This document shows positions 55,284 to 63,315 of a stretch of 64,000 nucleotides of DNA, piece by piece (the stretch's first letter is position 1; each line of letters opens with the position of its first letter). Both the position numbers and the translations under genes were made by a program. The stretch is from Alphaproteobacteria bacterium (GTDB lineage: Bacteria; Pseudomonadota; Alphaproteobacteria; Micropepsales; Micropepsaceae). The stretch lies in the NCBI GenBank assembly GCA_017308375.1, contig JAFKEW010000063.1:1-64000 (forward strand), written 5' to 3'. The notes beneath the pieces are model-generated. The model saw nothing but the letters and a program-made list of their open reading frames with translations, did no database searches and was not told the DNA's origin.

Positions 55284-57009
55284 TCAACCCGTCAGCGCCA
55301 TCGCGCTTGAGAACTGCAGGTCGGCCAGACGGGCATAAAGGCCGCCGCCCCGGATCAATTCGGCATGGCTGCCCTCGGCGACGATACGGCCCTGATCCAT
55401 CACCACGATCCGCTTCAGCTTCTGGATGGTGGAAAGGCGATGGGCGATGACAAAGGTGGTGCGCCCGGCCATCAGATTCTGCAACCCGATCTGAACCAGA
55501 CGCTCATTCTCGGAATCGAGCGCCGATGTCGCCTCCCCGCGTGTTGTAACCATCGGGCAGGCCGACGATGAATTCCTCCGCGGCCGCCGCCTGCGCCGCC
55601 TTGCGCACGGCGCCGTCGTCCGCATCGGGGTGGCCATAGCGGATATTGTCGGCAATGCTGCCGGAGAAAATAACCGGGTCCTGCGCCACCAGTGCGATAT
55701 TGCGGCGGAGCGCGGCCGGATCGGCCGCCGCGATATCCACGCCGTCAAACAGAATATGGCCCGATTGCGGGGCATAAAACCGCAACAGCAACTGGAACAC
55801 GGTGGATTTTCCGGCCCCCGAAGGGCCGACAAGTGCCACCGCCTCCCCCGCATCAAGGGCGAGGGAAAAGCCATCCAGCGCCGCCGTATCGGGGCGCGAA
55901 GGATAGTGAAAGACCACATCCTCAAACACGACCTTGCCATGCGCCGGCGCGGGAAACGACCGCGGCTTCTCCGGCACATGCACGTCCGGTGTGGCGGCCA
56001 GGAGTTCGGCCAGCCTTTCGGAGGCTCCCGCCGCGCGCTGCAATTCGCCATAGGTCTCGCTCAAGGAGCCGAAGCCATTGGCCACGAAAACGGCATAAAG
56101 AATGAACTGGCTGAGCGCGCCGCCGGTCATGGTTCCGGCCAGCACATCGCGCGCGCCCGCCCACAACACGCCGACCACCATGGCGAACACCGCGAAGATC
56201 ACCACCGCCGTCATCGCGGCCCGCGCCTTAGTGCGCAGCACCGCAACGTCGAAGGAAATCTCGACATCCTTCGCGAAGGCCGCGCGGTCAACCGTTTCGT
56301 GGGTAAAGGCCTGCACGGTCTGGACCGCGTTCAGCGTTTCGCTCGCCCGCGCACTGGTATCGGCCACGGTATCCTGGCTCTTGCGGCTCAAGGTCCGAAT
56401 CCAGCGCCCGAACAGGATCAGCGGGATCATCACCAGCGGAACACCGGCCAGCACCAGCATGGTCAGTTTCAGGCTGGTGAAGAACAGCATGATCAGCGCG
56501 CCGATCAGCATCACCAGATTGCGCAACGCGACAGACGCCGAGGAGCCGATCACCGTCTGGATCAGGGTGGTATCGGCGGTCAGGCGGGAGAGCACCTCGC
56601 CTGTCCGCGTCTGTTCGTAAAAAGCCGGCGTCAGCAACAGAACATGGTCGAACACGGCGCGCCGGACATCGGCGATCACCCGCTCGCCCAGCCAGGTCAC
56701 GAAGTAGTAGCGCACCCCGGTCGCCACCGCGAGCAGACCGGCCACCGATATCAGGGCGAAGAAATAGCTGCCGACCCGGTCCGCGTCATCGGCGTTGAAA
56801 CCGTGGTCGATCATGCCGCGGACGTAATAGGGGACCACCAGCGTTGCGGCGGACGAGCACAGAAGCGCCAGCATCGCGCCCAGCACGTACCATTTGTAAG
56901 GAAGAAGAAACGGCAGCAACTGGCGAAGCGGGCGCAGCGATCGGCTTTTGACCCGGCCGGCGGCCACCCGTTGCACTTCGGCTGCGTACTCCTGGCCCTG
57001 TTGCGCCAT
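55284..57009 (-). pseudogene. ABC exporter (fused TMD-NBD) with internal deletion and frameshift
   Basis: The N-terminal TMD (about 1-330, six helices) and first NBD part are intact: Walker [17 protein letters not shown] and Q-loop [20 protein letters not shown]. Reading breaks near 55531-55546: [11 protein letters not shown] is followed, in another frame, by [19 protein letters not shown] and the normal H-loop [13 protein letters not shown] to the end at 55284. Family comparison shows that the LSGGQ signature, Walker B and about 30 codons are missing. The product cannot be a working exporter. The parent looks like an MsbA/LmrA-type multidrug or lipid exporter. Confidence 0.9.
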
Positions 57010-57170
57010 ATCTGCCCGGAAAACCCTCAGCGAAGTCCGCTATAAACCATCTGGACGGCCGTGCGAACGAGACCCATCGCCGCGACTTGCCTGATGCCCC
57101 GCGATCACTTATAAGCCGCGGCCTCATCGATAGCGGTCAGCCTTCGGGGCGCCAGCGGAAAGGTCATGCC

Positions 57171-57395
57171 ATGAAAAAGGGCATTCACCCAAATTATCAT
57201 TTCGTGAATGTCGTTCTGAACGACGGCACAACCTACAGGACCCGCACCACCTGGGGCGAGCCCGATCAGAAGCTGACGCTCGACATCGATCCCGGCACCC
57301 ATCCGGCATGGACCGGCGGCCAGCAGCAATTGCTGGATCGCGGCGGGCGGCTGACGCGCTTCAACAAGCGTTTTGCGGAATTCGTGAAGAAATAA
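57171..57395 (+). CDS. rpmE: 50S ribosomal protein L31
   Basis: A 74-residue ribosomal protein with [40 protein letters not shown] and the highly conserved [20 protein letters not shown]. It lacks the zinc-binding Cys set, so it is the C-minus form. ATG 57171 is chosen for the family N-terminus; AAAGG lies upstream. It converges with rcdA, 16 bases apart. Confidence 0.96.
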   Translation: MKKGIHPNYHFVNVVLNDGTTYRTRTTWGEPDQKLTLDIDPGTHPAWTGGQQQLLDRGGRLTRFNKRFAEFVKK

Positions 57396-57411
57396 GGTGC
57401 GCAGGCGCCCT

Positions 57412-57927
57412 TCAGGCGCTGCCTTCACCGAAGCTGCGCTGCAGGCGGTCGAAATGTGCCTGCACGCCGGCACCGCGCGTGGCCACGCCGAACAGTTCAT
57501 CATCCAGGCGGGCAATGCGGCGATAAAGATTGTCGCTGCGCTTGAGCAGATCGCGCAACGTCAGCGGCAGAAGGTCAAGCCCCTCCTCGCGCCCGCCGAA
57601 ACAGATTTCCTTTGAGCCGAGGCGATAGCGTTCGCCGCTTGCATCATCGATGCTCATCTCGCCTTCATGCACCGCGCGCTGGACCAGAAGCCAGCTTGCC
57701 GCCTGCATCAGCCGCGTGGTGACGCGCATGCTTTCTCCGGCATAGAGCATGGCGGCCTTGCGCGGCAGGTCGCGCGATTCATCCCGCCCCGGACCATCGA
57801 GATAGCGCGCGGTCTCCTCAACCAGGGCCATGCCTTCATCGAAAGTGCGATCGAACACGGCAGACCCCGCAAAGGCACGAATGTCCTGCGTCGGCAAAGT
57901 CTCCATCTCGGAATCGGCAATGGTCAT
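57412..57927 (-). CDS. rcdA: RcdA-like regulator of CtrA degradation (DUF1465)
   Basis: A 171-residue helical protein. FDRTFDEGMALVEETARYLD, YAGESMRVTTRLMQAASWLL and VQRAVHEGEMS are the RcdA/DUF1465 core. In Caulobacter RcdA is an adaptor that, with CpdR and PopA, delivers CtrA to ClpXP. GGGAG precedes ATG 57927; an earlier in-frame start at 57948 is less likely. It sits about 4 kb from ctrA, which itself ends in the AA degron. Confidence 0.9.
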   Translation of the reverse strand: MTIADSEMETLPTQDIRAFAGSAVFDRTFDEGMALVEETARYLDGPGRDESRDLPRKAAMLYAGESMRVTTRLMQAASWLLVQRAVHEGEMSIDDASGERYRLGSKEICFGGREEGLDLLPLTLRDLLKRSDNLYRRIARLDDELFGVATRGAGVQAHFDRLQRSFGEGSA

Positions 57928-58084
57928 ACGCGCACTCCCGGCGATCACGGCAGGCGGACGCTAGCAAGACTGCCCGCGCGCGAGAAGCATCCATTCGATG
58001 AACAGAGGTGGATTCTCACAACTTCTGTCATCATGGCTAATATTCGCGGGCCCGGCCTCTTAACGATAACAGGCAGGCTGGCGC

Positions 58085-58282
58085 TCAACGCTTGAAGAAT
58101 CCGTCGGCGGATTTGCGGGTTTCCTGGCGGGCCGCGATGGCTGCGCGGCAGCGGCCGATCTCCCCTTCCAGAACGGCGATACGCGCGGTGAGTTCATGCT
58201 CGGACAGGGTGGACAGATCCTCACCCGGCGCGATTGCGGCCGCGGTTTTGCGGGGGATCAGGTCTTCCGGATCGATTGCCAC
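58085..58282 (-). CDS. DUF1192 family protein
   Basis: A 65-residue soluble protein: PEDLIPRKTAAAIAPGEDLS followed by a predicted coiled coil LSEHELTARIAVLEGEIGRC. Small DUF1192 proteins occur beside rcdA and quinone-oxidoreductase genes in many alphaproteobacteria (recalled). Function unknown. Confidence 0.8.
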   Translation of the reverse strand: MAIDPEDLIPRKTAAAIAPGEDLSTLSEHELTARIAVLEGEIGRCRAAIAARQETRKSADGFFKR

Positions 58283-58352
58283 CGTTTACACTCCCGATGC
58301 GGTGAAACGCTCTATAGTGTGACGTTCAAACATAAAACGGCGGTGCAGGAAC

Positions 58353-59330
58353 ATGAAGGCAATTCGGGTCGAAACCAAAAACGGGGAACCGGCACTCGTC
58401 TTGGCGGAGCTGCCCACGCCATCGCCCAAGGCGGGTGAGGTGCTGATCAAGGTTGCGGCCGCCGGCATCAACCGGGGCGATCTGGCGCAGGTGCGCGGCG
58501 CCTATCCCCCGCCGCCGGGCGCGCCGGATACCCTCGGCCTCGAAGTTTCGGGAGAGGTCGTGGAAACCGGCCAGGGCGTCACACAGTTTCAGGTGGGCGA
58601 CGCGGTCTGTGCGCTCCTGCCCGGCGGCGGCTATGCCGAATACGCCATCGCATCGGAACTTTGCGTGCTGCCGGTTCCCAAAGGCGTTGCGCTGGCGGAT
58701 GCCGCGGCCCTTCCCGAGGTTCATTTCACGGTGTGGACCAACCTGATGGATTCGGCACGGCTGAAAACCGGTGAGACGGTTCTGATCCATGGCGGATCGA
58801 GCGGCATCGGCACCGCGGCGATCCAGCTCTGCCATGCCCGCGGCCATACCGTATTCGCCACCGCCGGCAGCGTGGAAAAATGCGCGGCCTGTGAAAAACT
58901 GGGGGCTACCCGCGCCATCAATTACCGCGAAGAAGACTTCGTGGCCGTGACCAAGGACGCCACTGGCGGAAAGGGCATCGATGTCATCCTGGACATGGTG
59001 GGCGGGGACTATATCGAACGGAATTTCCGGGCCGCGGCGATCTGGGGCCGCATCGTGAACATCGCCTTTCAGAAGGGCATGGCGGCCGACGTCAATTATG
59101 GCTCCATGCTGATGAAACGGCTGAGCCATTTTGGAACCACCTTGCGGGCCCGCAGCAATGCCGAAAAAGGTGCGATCCGCGATGCGCTGGCGCGCGAGGT
59201 CTGGCCCCTGATCGAGGCGGGCCGGGTCAGACCGGTGATCGACCGTATATTTCCGCTGGCCGAAGCCGGACCTGCCCATGCCCGCATGGCGGGCGGGGCC
59301 AATATCGGCAAGATTCTCCTGACGCCGTAA
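58353..59330 (+). CDS. NAD(P)H quinone oxidoreductase, PIG3-type (zinc-independent MDR)
   Basis: A 325-residue medium-chain reductase. The catalytic domain has INRGDLAQVRGAYPPPPGAP, typical of the TP53I3/PIG3 quinone reductase branch. The Rossmann motif is LIHGGSSGIGTAAIQLC and the C-terminus ends GGANIGKILLTP. Zinc-binding residues of alcohol dehydrogenases are absent. It is divergent from DUF1192 and precedes trcR. Confidence 0.9.
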   Translation: MKAIRVETKNGEPALVLAELPTPSPKAGEVLIKVAAAGINRGDLAQVRGAYPPPPGAPDTLGLEVSGEVVETGQGVTQFQVGDAVCALLPGGGYAEYAIASELCVLPVPKGVALADAAALPEVHFTVWTNLMDSARLKTGETVLIHGGSSGIGTAAIQLCHARGHTVFATAGSVEKCAACEKLGATRAINYREEDFVAVTKDATGGKGIDVILDMVGGDYIERNFRAAAIWGRIVNIAFQKGMAADVNYGSMLMKRLSHFGTTLRARSNAEKGAIRDALAREVWPLIEAGRVRPVIDRIFPLAEAGPAHARMAGGANIGKILLTP

Positions 59331-59445
59331 GGAGAACTCTTTTCCTTGGCCGCCTATCCGGGTAAGAAGGCGGCCAATTCTCGATAGGCTTAGTGTCTTG
59401 AGAGCGGGCGGGGCCCGGAAAGGGCTCCACCGGAAAGGAAAGATT

Positions 59446-60087
59446 ATGGCCGACAAACCATTGATGCCAAAGGCGACCGCTGTCTGGCTGGTCGACAATA
59501 CCTCGCTCACCTTTGAGCAGATTGCCGATTTCTGCGGGCTGCACCCGCTGGAGGTGAAAGGCATCGCCGACGAGGACGTGGCGAAGGGCATCAAAGGCCA
59601 GGACCCGATGGCCGCCGGCCAGTTGACCCGTGAGCAGATCGAGGCGGCGGAAAAAGATCCCAAGCTGCGGCTGAAAATGGCGCCGCCGAAATACAAGATC
59701 CCGGCCGTCAAAACCAAGAAAGCACCGCGCTACACACCGGTGTCGAAGCGGCAGGACAAGCCGGATGCCGTCTACTGGATTCTGCGCAACCATCCGGAAT
59801 TCACCGATCCCGACATCATCAAGCTGATCGGCACCACCAAGGCGACGATCCAGAAAATCCGCGAGCGCTCACACTGGAACGTGCAGAACATCAAGGCGGT
59901 CGATCCGGTGACGCTCGGGCTTTGCACACAGCTTGAGCTTGATCTGGCGGTCAGCCGCGTGGCGCAACGCCGCGAACGCCAGATGCAACAGGCGATCAAG
60001 CGCGGCGAAACCCTGCAACCGCTCGAAGACACGGTGCCCGCGGCGGCGGATGAACCGCCGGCCGATAGCGACAACGAAAACGAATAG
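59446..60087 (+). CDS. trcR: Cell-cycle transcriptional regulator TrcR (DUF1013)
   Basis: A 213-residue regulator. The N-terminal half has KATAVWLVDNTSLTFEQIAD and FCGLHPLEVKGIADEDVAKG. The second has YWILRNHPEFTDPDIIKLIG and TTKATIQKIRERSHWNVQNI, an HTH-like module found in all DUF1013 proteins. TrcR is reported to associate with RNA polymerase and cell-cycle promoters in alphaproteobacteria. GGAAAGGAAAG precedes ATG 59446. The C-terminal tail is acidic and disordered. Confidence 0.88.
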   Translation: MADKPLMPKATAVWLVDNTSLTFEQIADFCGLHPLEVKGIADEDVAKGIKGQDPMAAGQLTREQIEAAEKDPKLRLKMAPPKYKIPAVKTKKAPRYTPVSKRQDKPDAVYWILRNHPEFTDPDIIKLIGTTKATIQKIRERSHWNVQNIKAVDPVTLGLCTQLELDLAVSRVAQRRERQMQQAIKRGETLQPLEDTVPAAADEPPADSDNENE

Positions 60088-60096
60088 GGCTTCAGA

Positions 60097-60140
60097 GCAA
60101 TTCCAGGAAAAGTGGGAACCGGTTTTCCGTCCGGAATTGC
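60097..60140. repeat. Intergenic nested palindrome, copy 2
   Basis: Outer arms GCAATTCC and GGAATTGC (8 bp) enclose inner arms GGAAAA and TTTTCC. The core GGAAAAGTGGGAACCGG plus TTTTCCG is identical to the element at 4924-4962, in the opposite orientation. It lies nine bases after the trcR stop. Confidence 0.75.
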
Positions 60141-60157
60141 GATCACCCAAGAACTTT

Positions 60158-60191
60158 GAGCGCTCACCGATTCCATGAACGGTGAGCGCTC
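60158..60191. terminator. 12-bp perfect hairpin between convergent trcR and MFS genes
   Basis: GAGCGCTCACCG and CGGTGAGCGCTC form a perfect 12-bp stem with a 10-base loop. It separates trcR (plus) from the MFS gene (minus; the stop codon starts in the last stem base). Position suggests a bidirectional terminator, though T-runs are short. Confidence 0.6.
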
Positions 60192-61441
60192 TAACGTCCG
60201 GGCTCGGCCTCCGGCGCTTCCGGCCCGCGGGGATCGAGTTCGAGGGCGGCAACGGTGGCCTGCGGAACCGGGGCATAAGGTTCGCGGGTTTCTTCGGGCG
60301 GCCGCTCGGCAACCCGCAAGCGGGCAAAGGCGAATATCGCCAGCGCGAAATGAACCGCCGCCGTATAGAGGAAAAGTGCGGAGGAGCCTTCGTGCACCGT
60401 GATCAGGGCGGCGATCGTCGGGCCCAGAACGGATGCGAAGGCATTCAGGAACAGAAGCGTCGCCGACGCCTCGATAAACATTTCGCGCGGCAGCCTGTCA
60501 TTGGCGTGCGCGACCGAAAGCCCATAAAGCGGTAGCGCCAGCGCCCCGAACAGGGCGACCAGAAACAACGCGTTGCGGCTGTTGATGCTGCCGAAAAGGG
60601 CCAGCGCCACACCGGCAATCCCGGCCAGAAGCGAGACGATGGCGATCACATAACGCCGGTCCACCCGGTCAGACAGCCGGCCAAGGGGAACCTGAAACAG
60701 CGCACCGCCGGCGGTGAATGCGACCATGAATACCGCAAGCAAGGCGCGTGTGATGCCGTGGTCCTGCGCATAGACGGGGGCAAGCGTCCAGACCGCGCCA
60801 TTGGCGAAGCCGACCGCGATACAGCCTGCCACCCCGACAGGGGCGATACGGAAAAGCCGTAACGGCCGCAATCGCGGCACGGGCGCGGGCTTGGGCTGGG
60901 CAAGGCGTGTCAGCCCCATCGGGATCAGACAGATCGCATAGAAGATGGCAGACAGGCTGAACAAGGCGAAGCTGGTAGCCCGCCCGGTGGTGAACAGCAT
61001 CTGTCCGCCCATCAGACCCAGGAAGTTCACCGTCATATAGGCCGCCAGAATCCGGCCGCGGGTTTCGTTGGTGGCGGTTTCGTTCAGCCAGCTTTCGATC
61101 ACCATGTAGAGATTGGCGGCGGCAAAGCCGAACAGTCCGCGCACCAGAATCCACACCACCTCATTGACCACGAGCAACTGCAAAAGCGGGGTGACGGCAC
61201 CAAGACCGGCAGCCACGGCGAAGGTGCGCACATGGCCGACGCGGGCGAGCATGCGCGGACCGGCAAAACAGCCGAGCACAAAGCCCGCATAATAGAACGA
61301 GCCGATCAGGCCGATGACGATATCGCCGAAACCTTCGAGCGTTGCGCGAACCGGCGTGACGGTGCCGAGCAGGCCGTTGCCGATCAGGAACAGTGCGGTG
61401 GACAGCAGAATGGCGGCGATGGAGCGGAGCTGGGTGTTCAC
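60191..61441 (-). CDS. MFS transporter (YcaD-like)
   Basis: A 416-residue protein with about 12 hydrophobic helices. The loop 2-3 signature is present as GSFYYAGFVLGCFAGPRMLA. Central segments MVIESWLNETATNETRGRIL and FQVPLGRLSDRVDRRYVI resemble the YcaD/UMF2 group of MFS exporters. The GTG at 61441 (NTQLRSIAAI) is the likely start. The substrate is unknown. The C-terminal tail is acidic and soluble. Confidence 0.85.
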   Translation of the reverse strand: MNTQLRSIAAILLSTALFLIGNGLLGTVTPVRATLEGFGDIVIGLIGSFYYAGFVLGCFAGPRMLARVGHVRTFAVAAGLGAVTPLLQLLVVNEVVWILVRGLFGFAAANLYMVIESWLNETATNETRGRILAAYMTVNFLGLMGGQMLFTTGRATSFALFSLSAIFYAICLIPMGLTRLAQPKPAPVPRLRPLRLFRIAPVGVAGCIAVGFANGAVWTLAPVYAQDHGITRALLAVFMVAFTAGGALFQVPLGRLSDRVDRRYVIAIVSLLAGIAGVALALFGSINSRNALFLVALFGALALPLYGLSVAHANDRLPREMFIEASATLLFLNAFASVLGPTIAALITVHEGSSALFLYTAAVHFALAIFAFARLRVAERPPEETREPYAPVPQATVAALELDPRGPEAPEAEPGR

Positions 61442-61690
61442 GACGACGCCCCCGGCCGCGCATCGCAAAATATCGCAAAGCGCCGGTCAAAACCGCGCAA
61501 CGCCGCCGCACCCCCTAAAAATATTGAGTAAATCCAGTGCATTATCACATCACCGCGATATTTTTCCGTGACAAGCCGTGCCCTGCCCTTTATGCAGAAC
61601 GGGCATACTCAACCGTGAAGAGGACGCTGCGCGGGGTAACCCGCGCCGGGAACATATTGCGCGCGCAAGCGCAAAAAAGGAGTGCCTGAA

Positions 61691-62575
61691 ATGGACAACA
61701 AGAATTACGACGACGCGAACGCCGGCAAGGCGGATTTCGAATGGGCTTATAACCGGCTCGATCCACGATCCTACTTTCAGGCTCTCAGTCCTCTCGACTA
61801 CACCATCCCGGAACGGGCCGCCCCCGTCTTCCGCCGTGTGTTCGATGCCTATTCGACCGTGCGCAGGAAGGACGACCTGACGGTTCTCGATATCGGCTGT
61901 TCGTATGGCATCAATGCGGCAGTGTTGAAGTATGGCTGCAAGATGGACGAGTTGCGCGACCGCTACGGCAATCTGGATGAGGCCGATGCGGCACCCCACG
62001 ATGTGCTGCGCGCCGACCAGAGCCTGTTCGCAAGCCGCAAACCCCGGCAGGATATTCACGTCATCGGCATCGACCGGGCACAATGCGCGGCCTCCTACGC
62101 CTTCTGGGCGGGGCTGCTGGACGACGCCATCCCGGAAAATTTCGAAGAACACGATCCGTCGCCGCATGCCGCCAGCGCGCTCGCCAAGTGCGATTTCGTG
62201 ATTTCGACCGGCGTGGTGGGTTATGTGACCGAACGCACCTTCGAGCGCATCATCGCCTGCCAGCCAGGCGACGGCATGCCCTGGGTCGCTTCCTTCGTGC
62301 TGCGCATGTTCGATTACGGCCCCGTTGCGCGCGCGCTCGAATCCTCCGGCTATGGCACCGAGAAACTCGCCGGCCGCTATTTCTTCCAGCGCCGCTTCCG
62401 CGACGGGGAAGAACAGGGCCATGTCGAACATCTGTTGCACGAAAAGGGCCTGGAGACCGACGGGCTGGAAAGCGAAGGCCATTACCTGGCCGAGTTCTAC
62501 CTCTCCCGCCCGAAGGACGATATCGCGCGTGCGCCCCTTTCGCAGATCGTGCCGCGCAACCCTCAGATCACATAA
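61691..62575 (+). CDS. SAM-dependent methyltransferase-like protein
   Basis: A 294-residue protein. LTVLDIGCSYGINAAVLKYG is motif I of class I methyltransferases, DIHVIGIDRAQC motif II, and CDFVISTGVVGYVTERTFER the post-I region. The long insert between strands 1 and 2 (about 80-115) and the C-terminal tail are unusual. AGGAG lies just upstream of ATG 61691. Its substrate is unknown. The 3' end overlaps the converging YqaA gene by 13 bases. Confidence 0.78.
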   Translation: MDNKNYDDANAGKADFEWAYNRLDPRSYFQALSPLDYTIPERAAPVFRRVFDAYSTVRRKDDLTVLDIGCSYGINAAVLKYGCKMDELRDRYGNLDEADAAPHDVLRADQSLFASRKPRQDIHVIGIDRAQCAASYAFWAGLLDDAIPENFEEHDPSPHAASALAKCDFVISTGVVGYVTERTFERIIACQPGDGMPWVASFVLRMFDYGPVARALESSGYGTEKLAGRYFFQRRFRDGEEQGHVEHLLHEKGLETDGLESEGHYLAEFYLSRPKDDIARAPLSQIVPRNPQIT

Positions 62576-63180
62576 CGGGCGATGACGAAGCCCGCGACGA
62601 TGGTGAGGAGGAAGGCGAGCATCACCCATTCAAGCCGCTTCTCGATGAAGTTGCGCACGGGCTCGCCGAAATACCACAGCAGTCCGGCGACAATGGCGAA
62701 GCGCGCGCCACGGGTGATCGCCGACAACAGGATGAAAAGCGGCAGGTTATAGCCCGCAAAGCCCGACGCGATGGTGACGAGTTTGTAGGGAATGGGGGTG
62801 GCGCCTTTGATCAGGATGATCCAGGCGCCCCATTCCGCGTAAGACTGGCGGAAGGCGTCCAGCTCGCCGCCATAGCCATAGGCCGAGATCAGCCAGTGGC
62901 CAACGGAATCGTACAGAAACGCGCCGATGGCGTAACCCAGCATGCCGCCCAGAACCGACCACAACATGGCCCAGGCCGCGATGACGAAGGCGCGGCGGCG
63001 ATCGGCCAGCACCATCGGCACCAGCATCACATCCGGTGGAATGGGAAAGAACGAACTTTCGGCGAAAGAAACGCCGGCCAGCGCCCACCATGCCTTGGGG
63101 CCCTGAGCGTGGGTCATCATCCATTCGTACATCGCGCGCATGACGCCGGGGCGGGATGCGACCTTGGTGCTGTCGTTCAT
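62563..63180 (-). CDS. YqaA-type (VTT/DedA-like) membrane protein
   Basis: A 205-residue protein with about five hydrophobic segments. The core FAESSFFPIPPDVMLVPMVL, LGGMLGYAIGAFLYDSVGHW and ILIKGATPIPYKLVTIASGF is the VTT/SNARE-associated signature of YqaA proteins. DedA relatives act in lipid flipping and membrane homeostasis; the role of YqaA is unproven. It is divergent from the acyl-CoA synthetase gene. Confidence 0.88.
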   Translation of the reverse strand: MNDSTKVASRPGVMRAMYEWMMTHAQGPKAWWALAGVSFAESSFFPIPPDVMLVPMVLADRRRAFVIAAWAMLWSVLGGMLGYAIGAFLYDSVGHWLISAYGYGGELDAFRQSYAEWGAWIILIKGATPIPYKLVTIASGFAGYNLPLFILLSAITRGARFAIVAGLLWYFGEPVRNFIEKRLEWVMLAFLLTIVAGFVIARYVI

Positions 63181-63315
63181 GGCAAACCCTGAAGCCTCTT
63201 TCCGGTTGGTAGCAATCGGCCGCGGCGGCGTCCATTGTCGCGGCGTGCTTGCCGCATGGGGGCAGTTTCATTAGCGTCCCACGCAGCGGAGACGATTTCG
63301 GAACAGCGGCAGATC

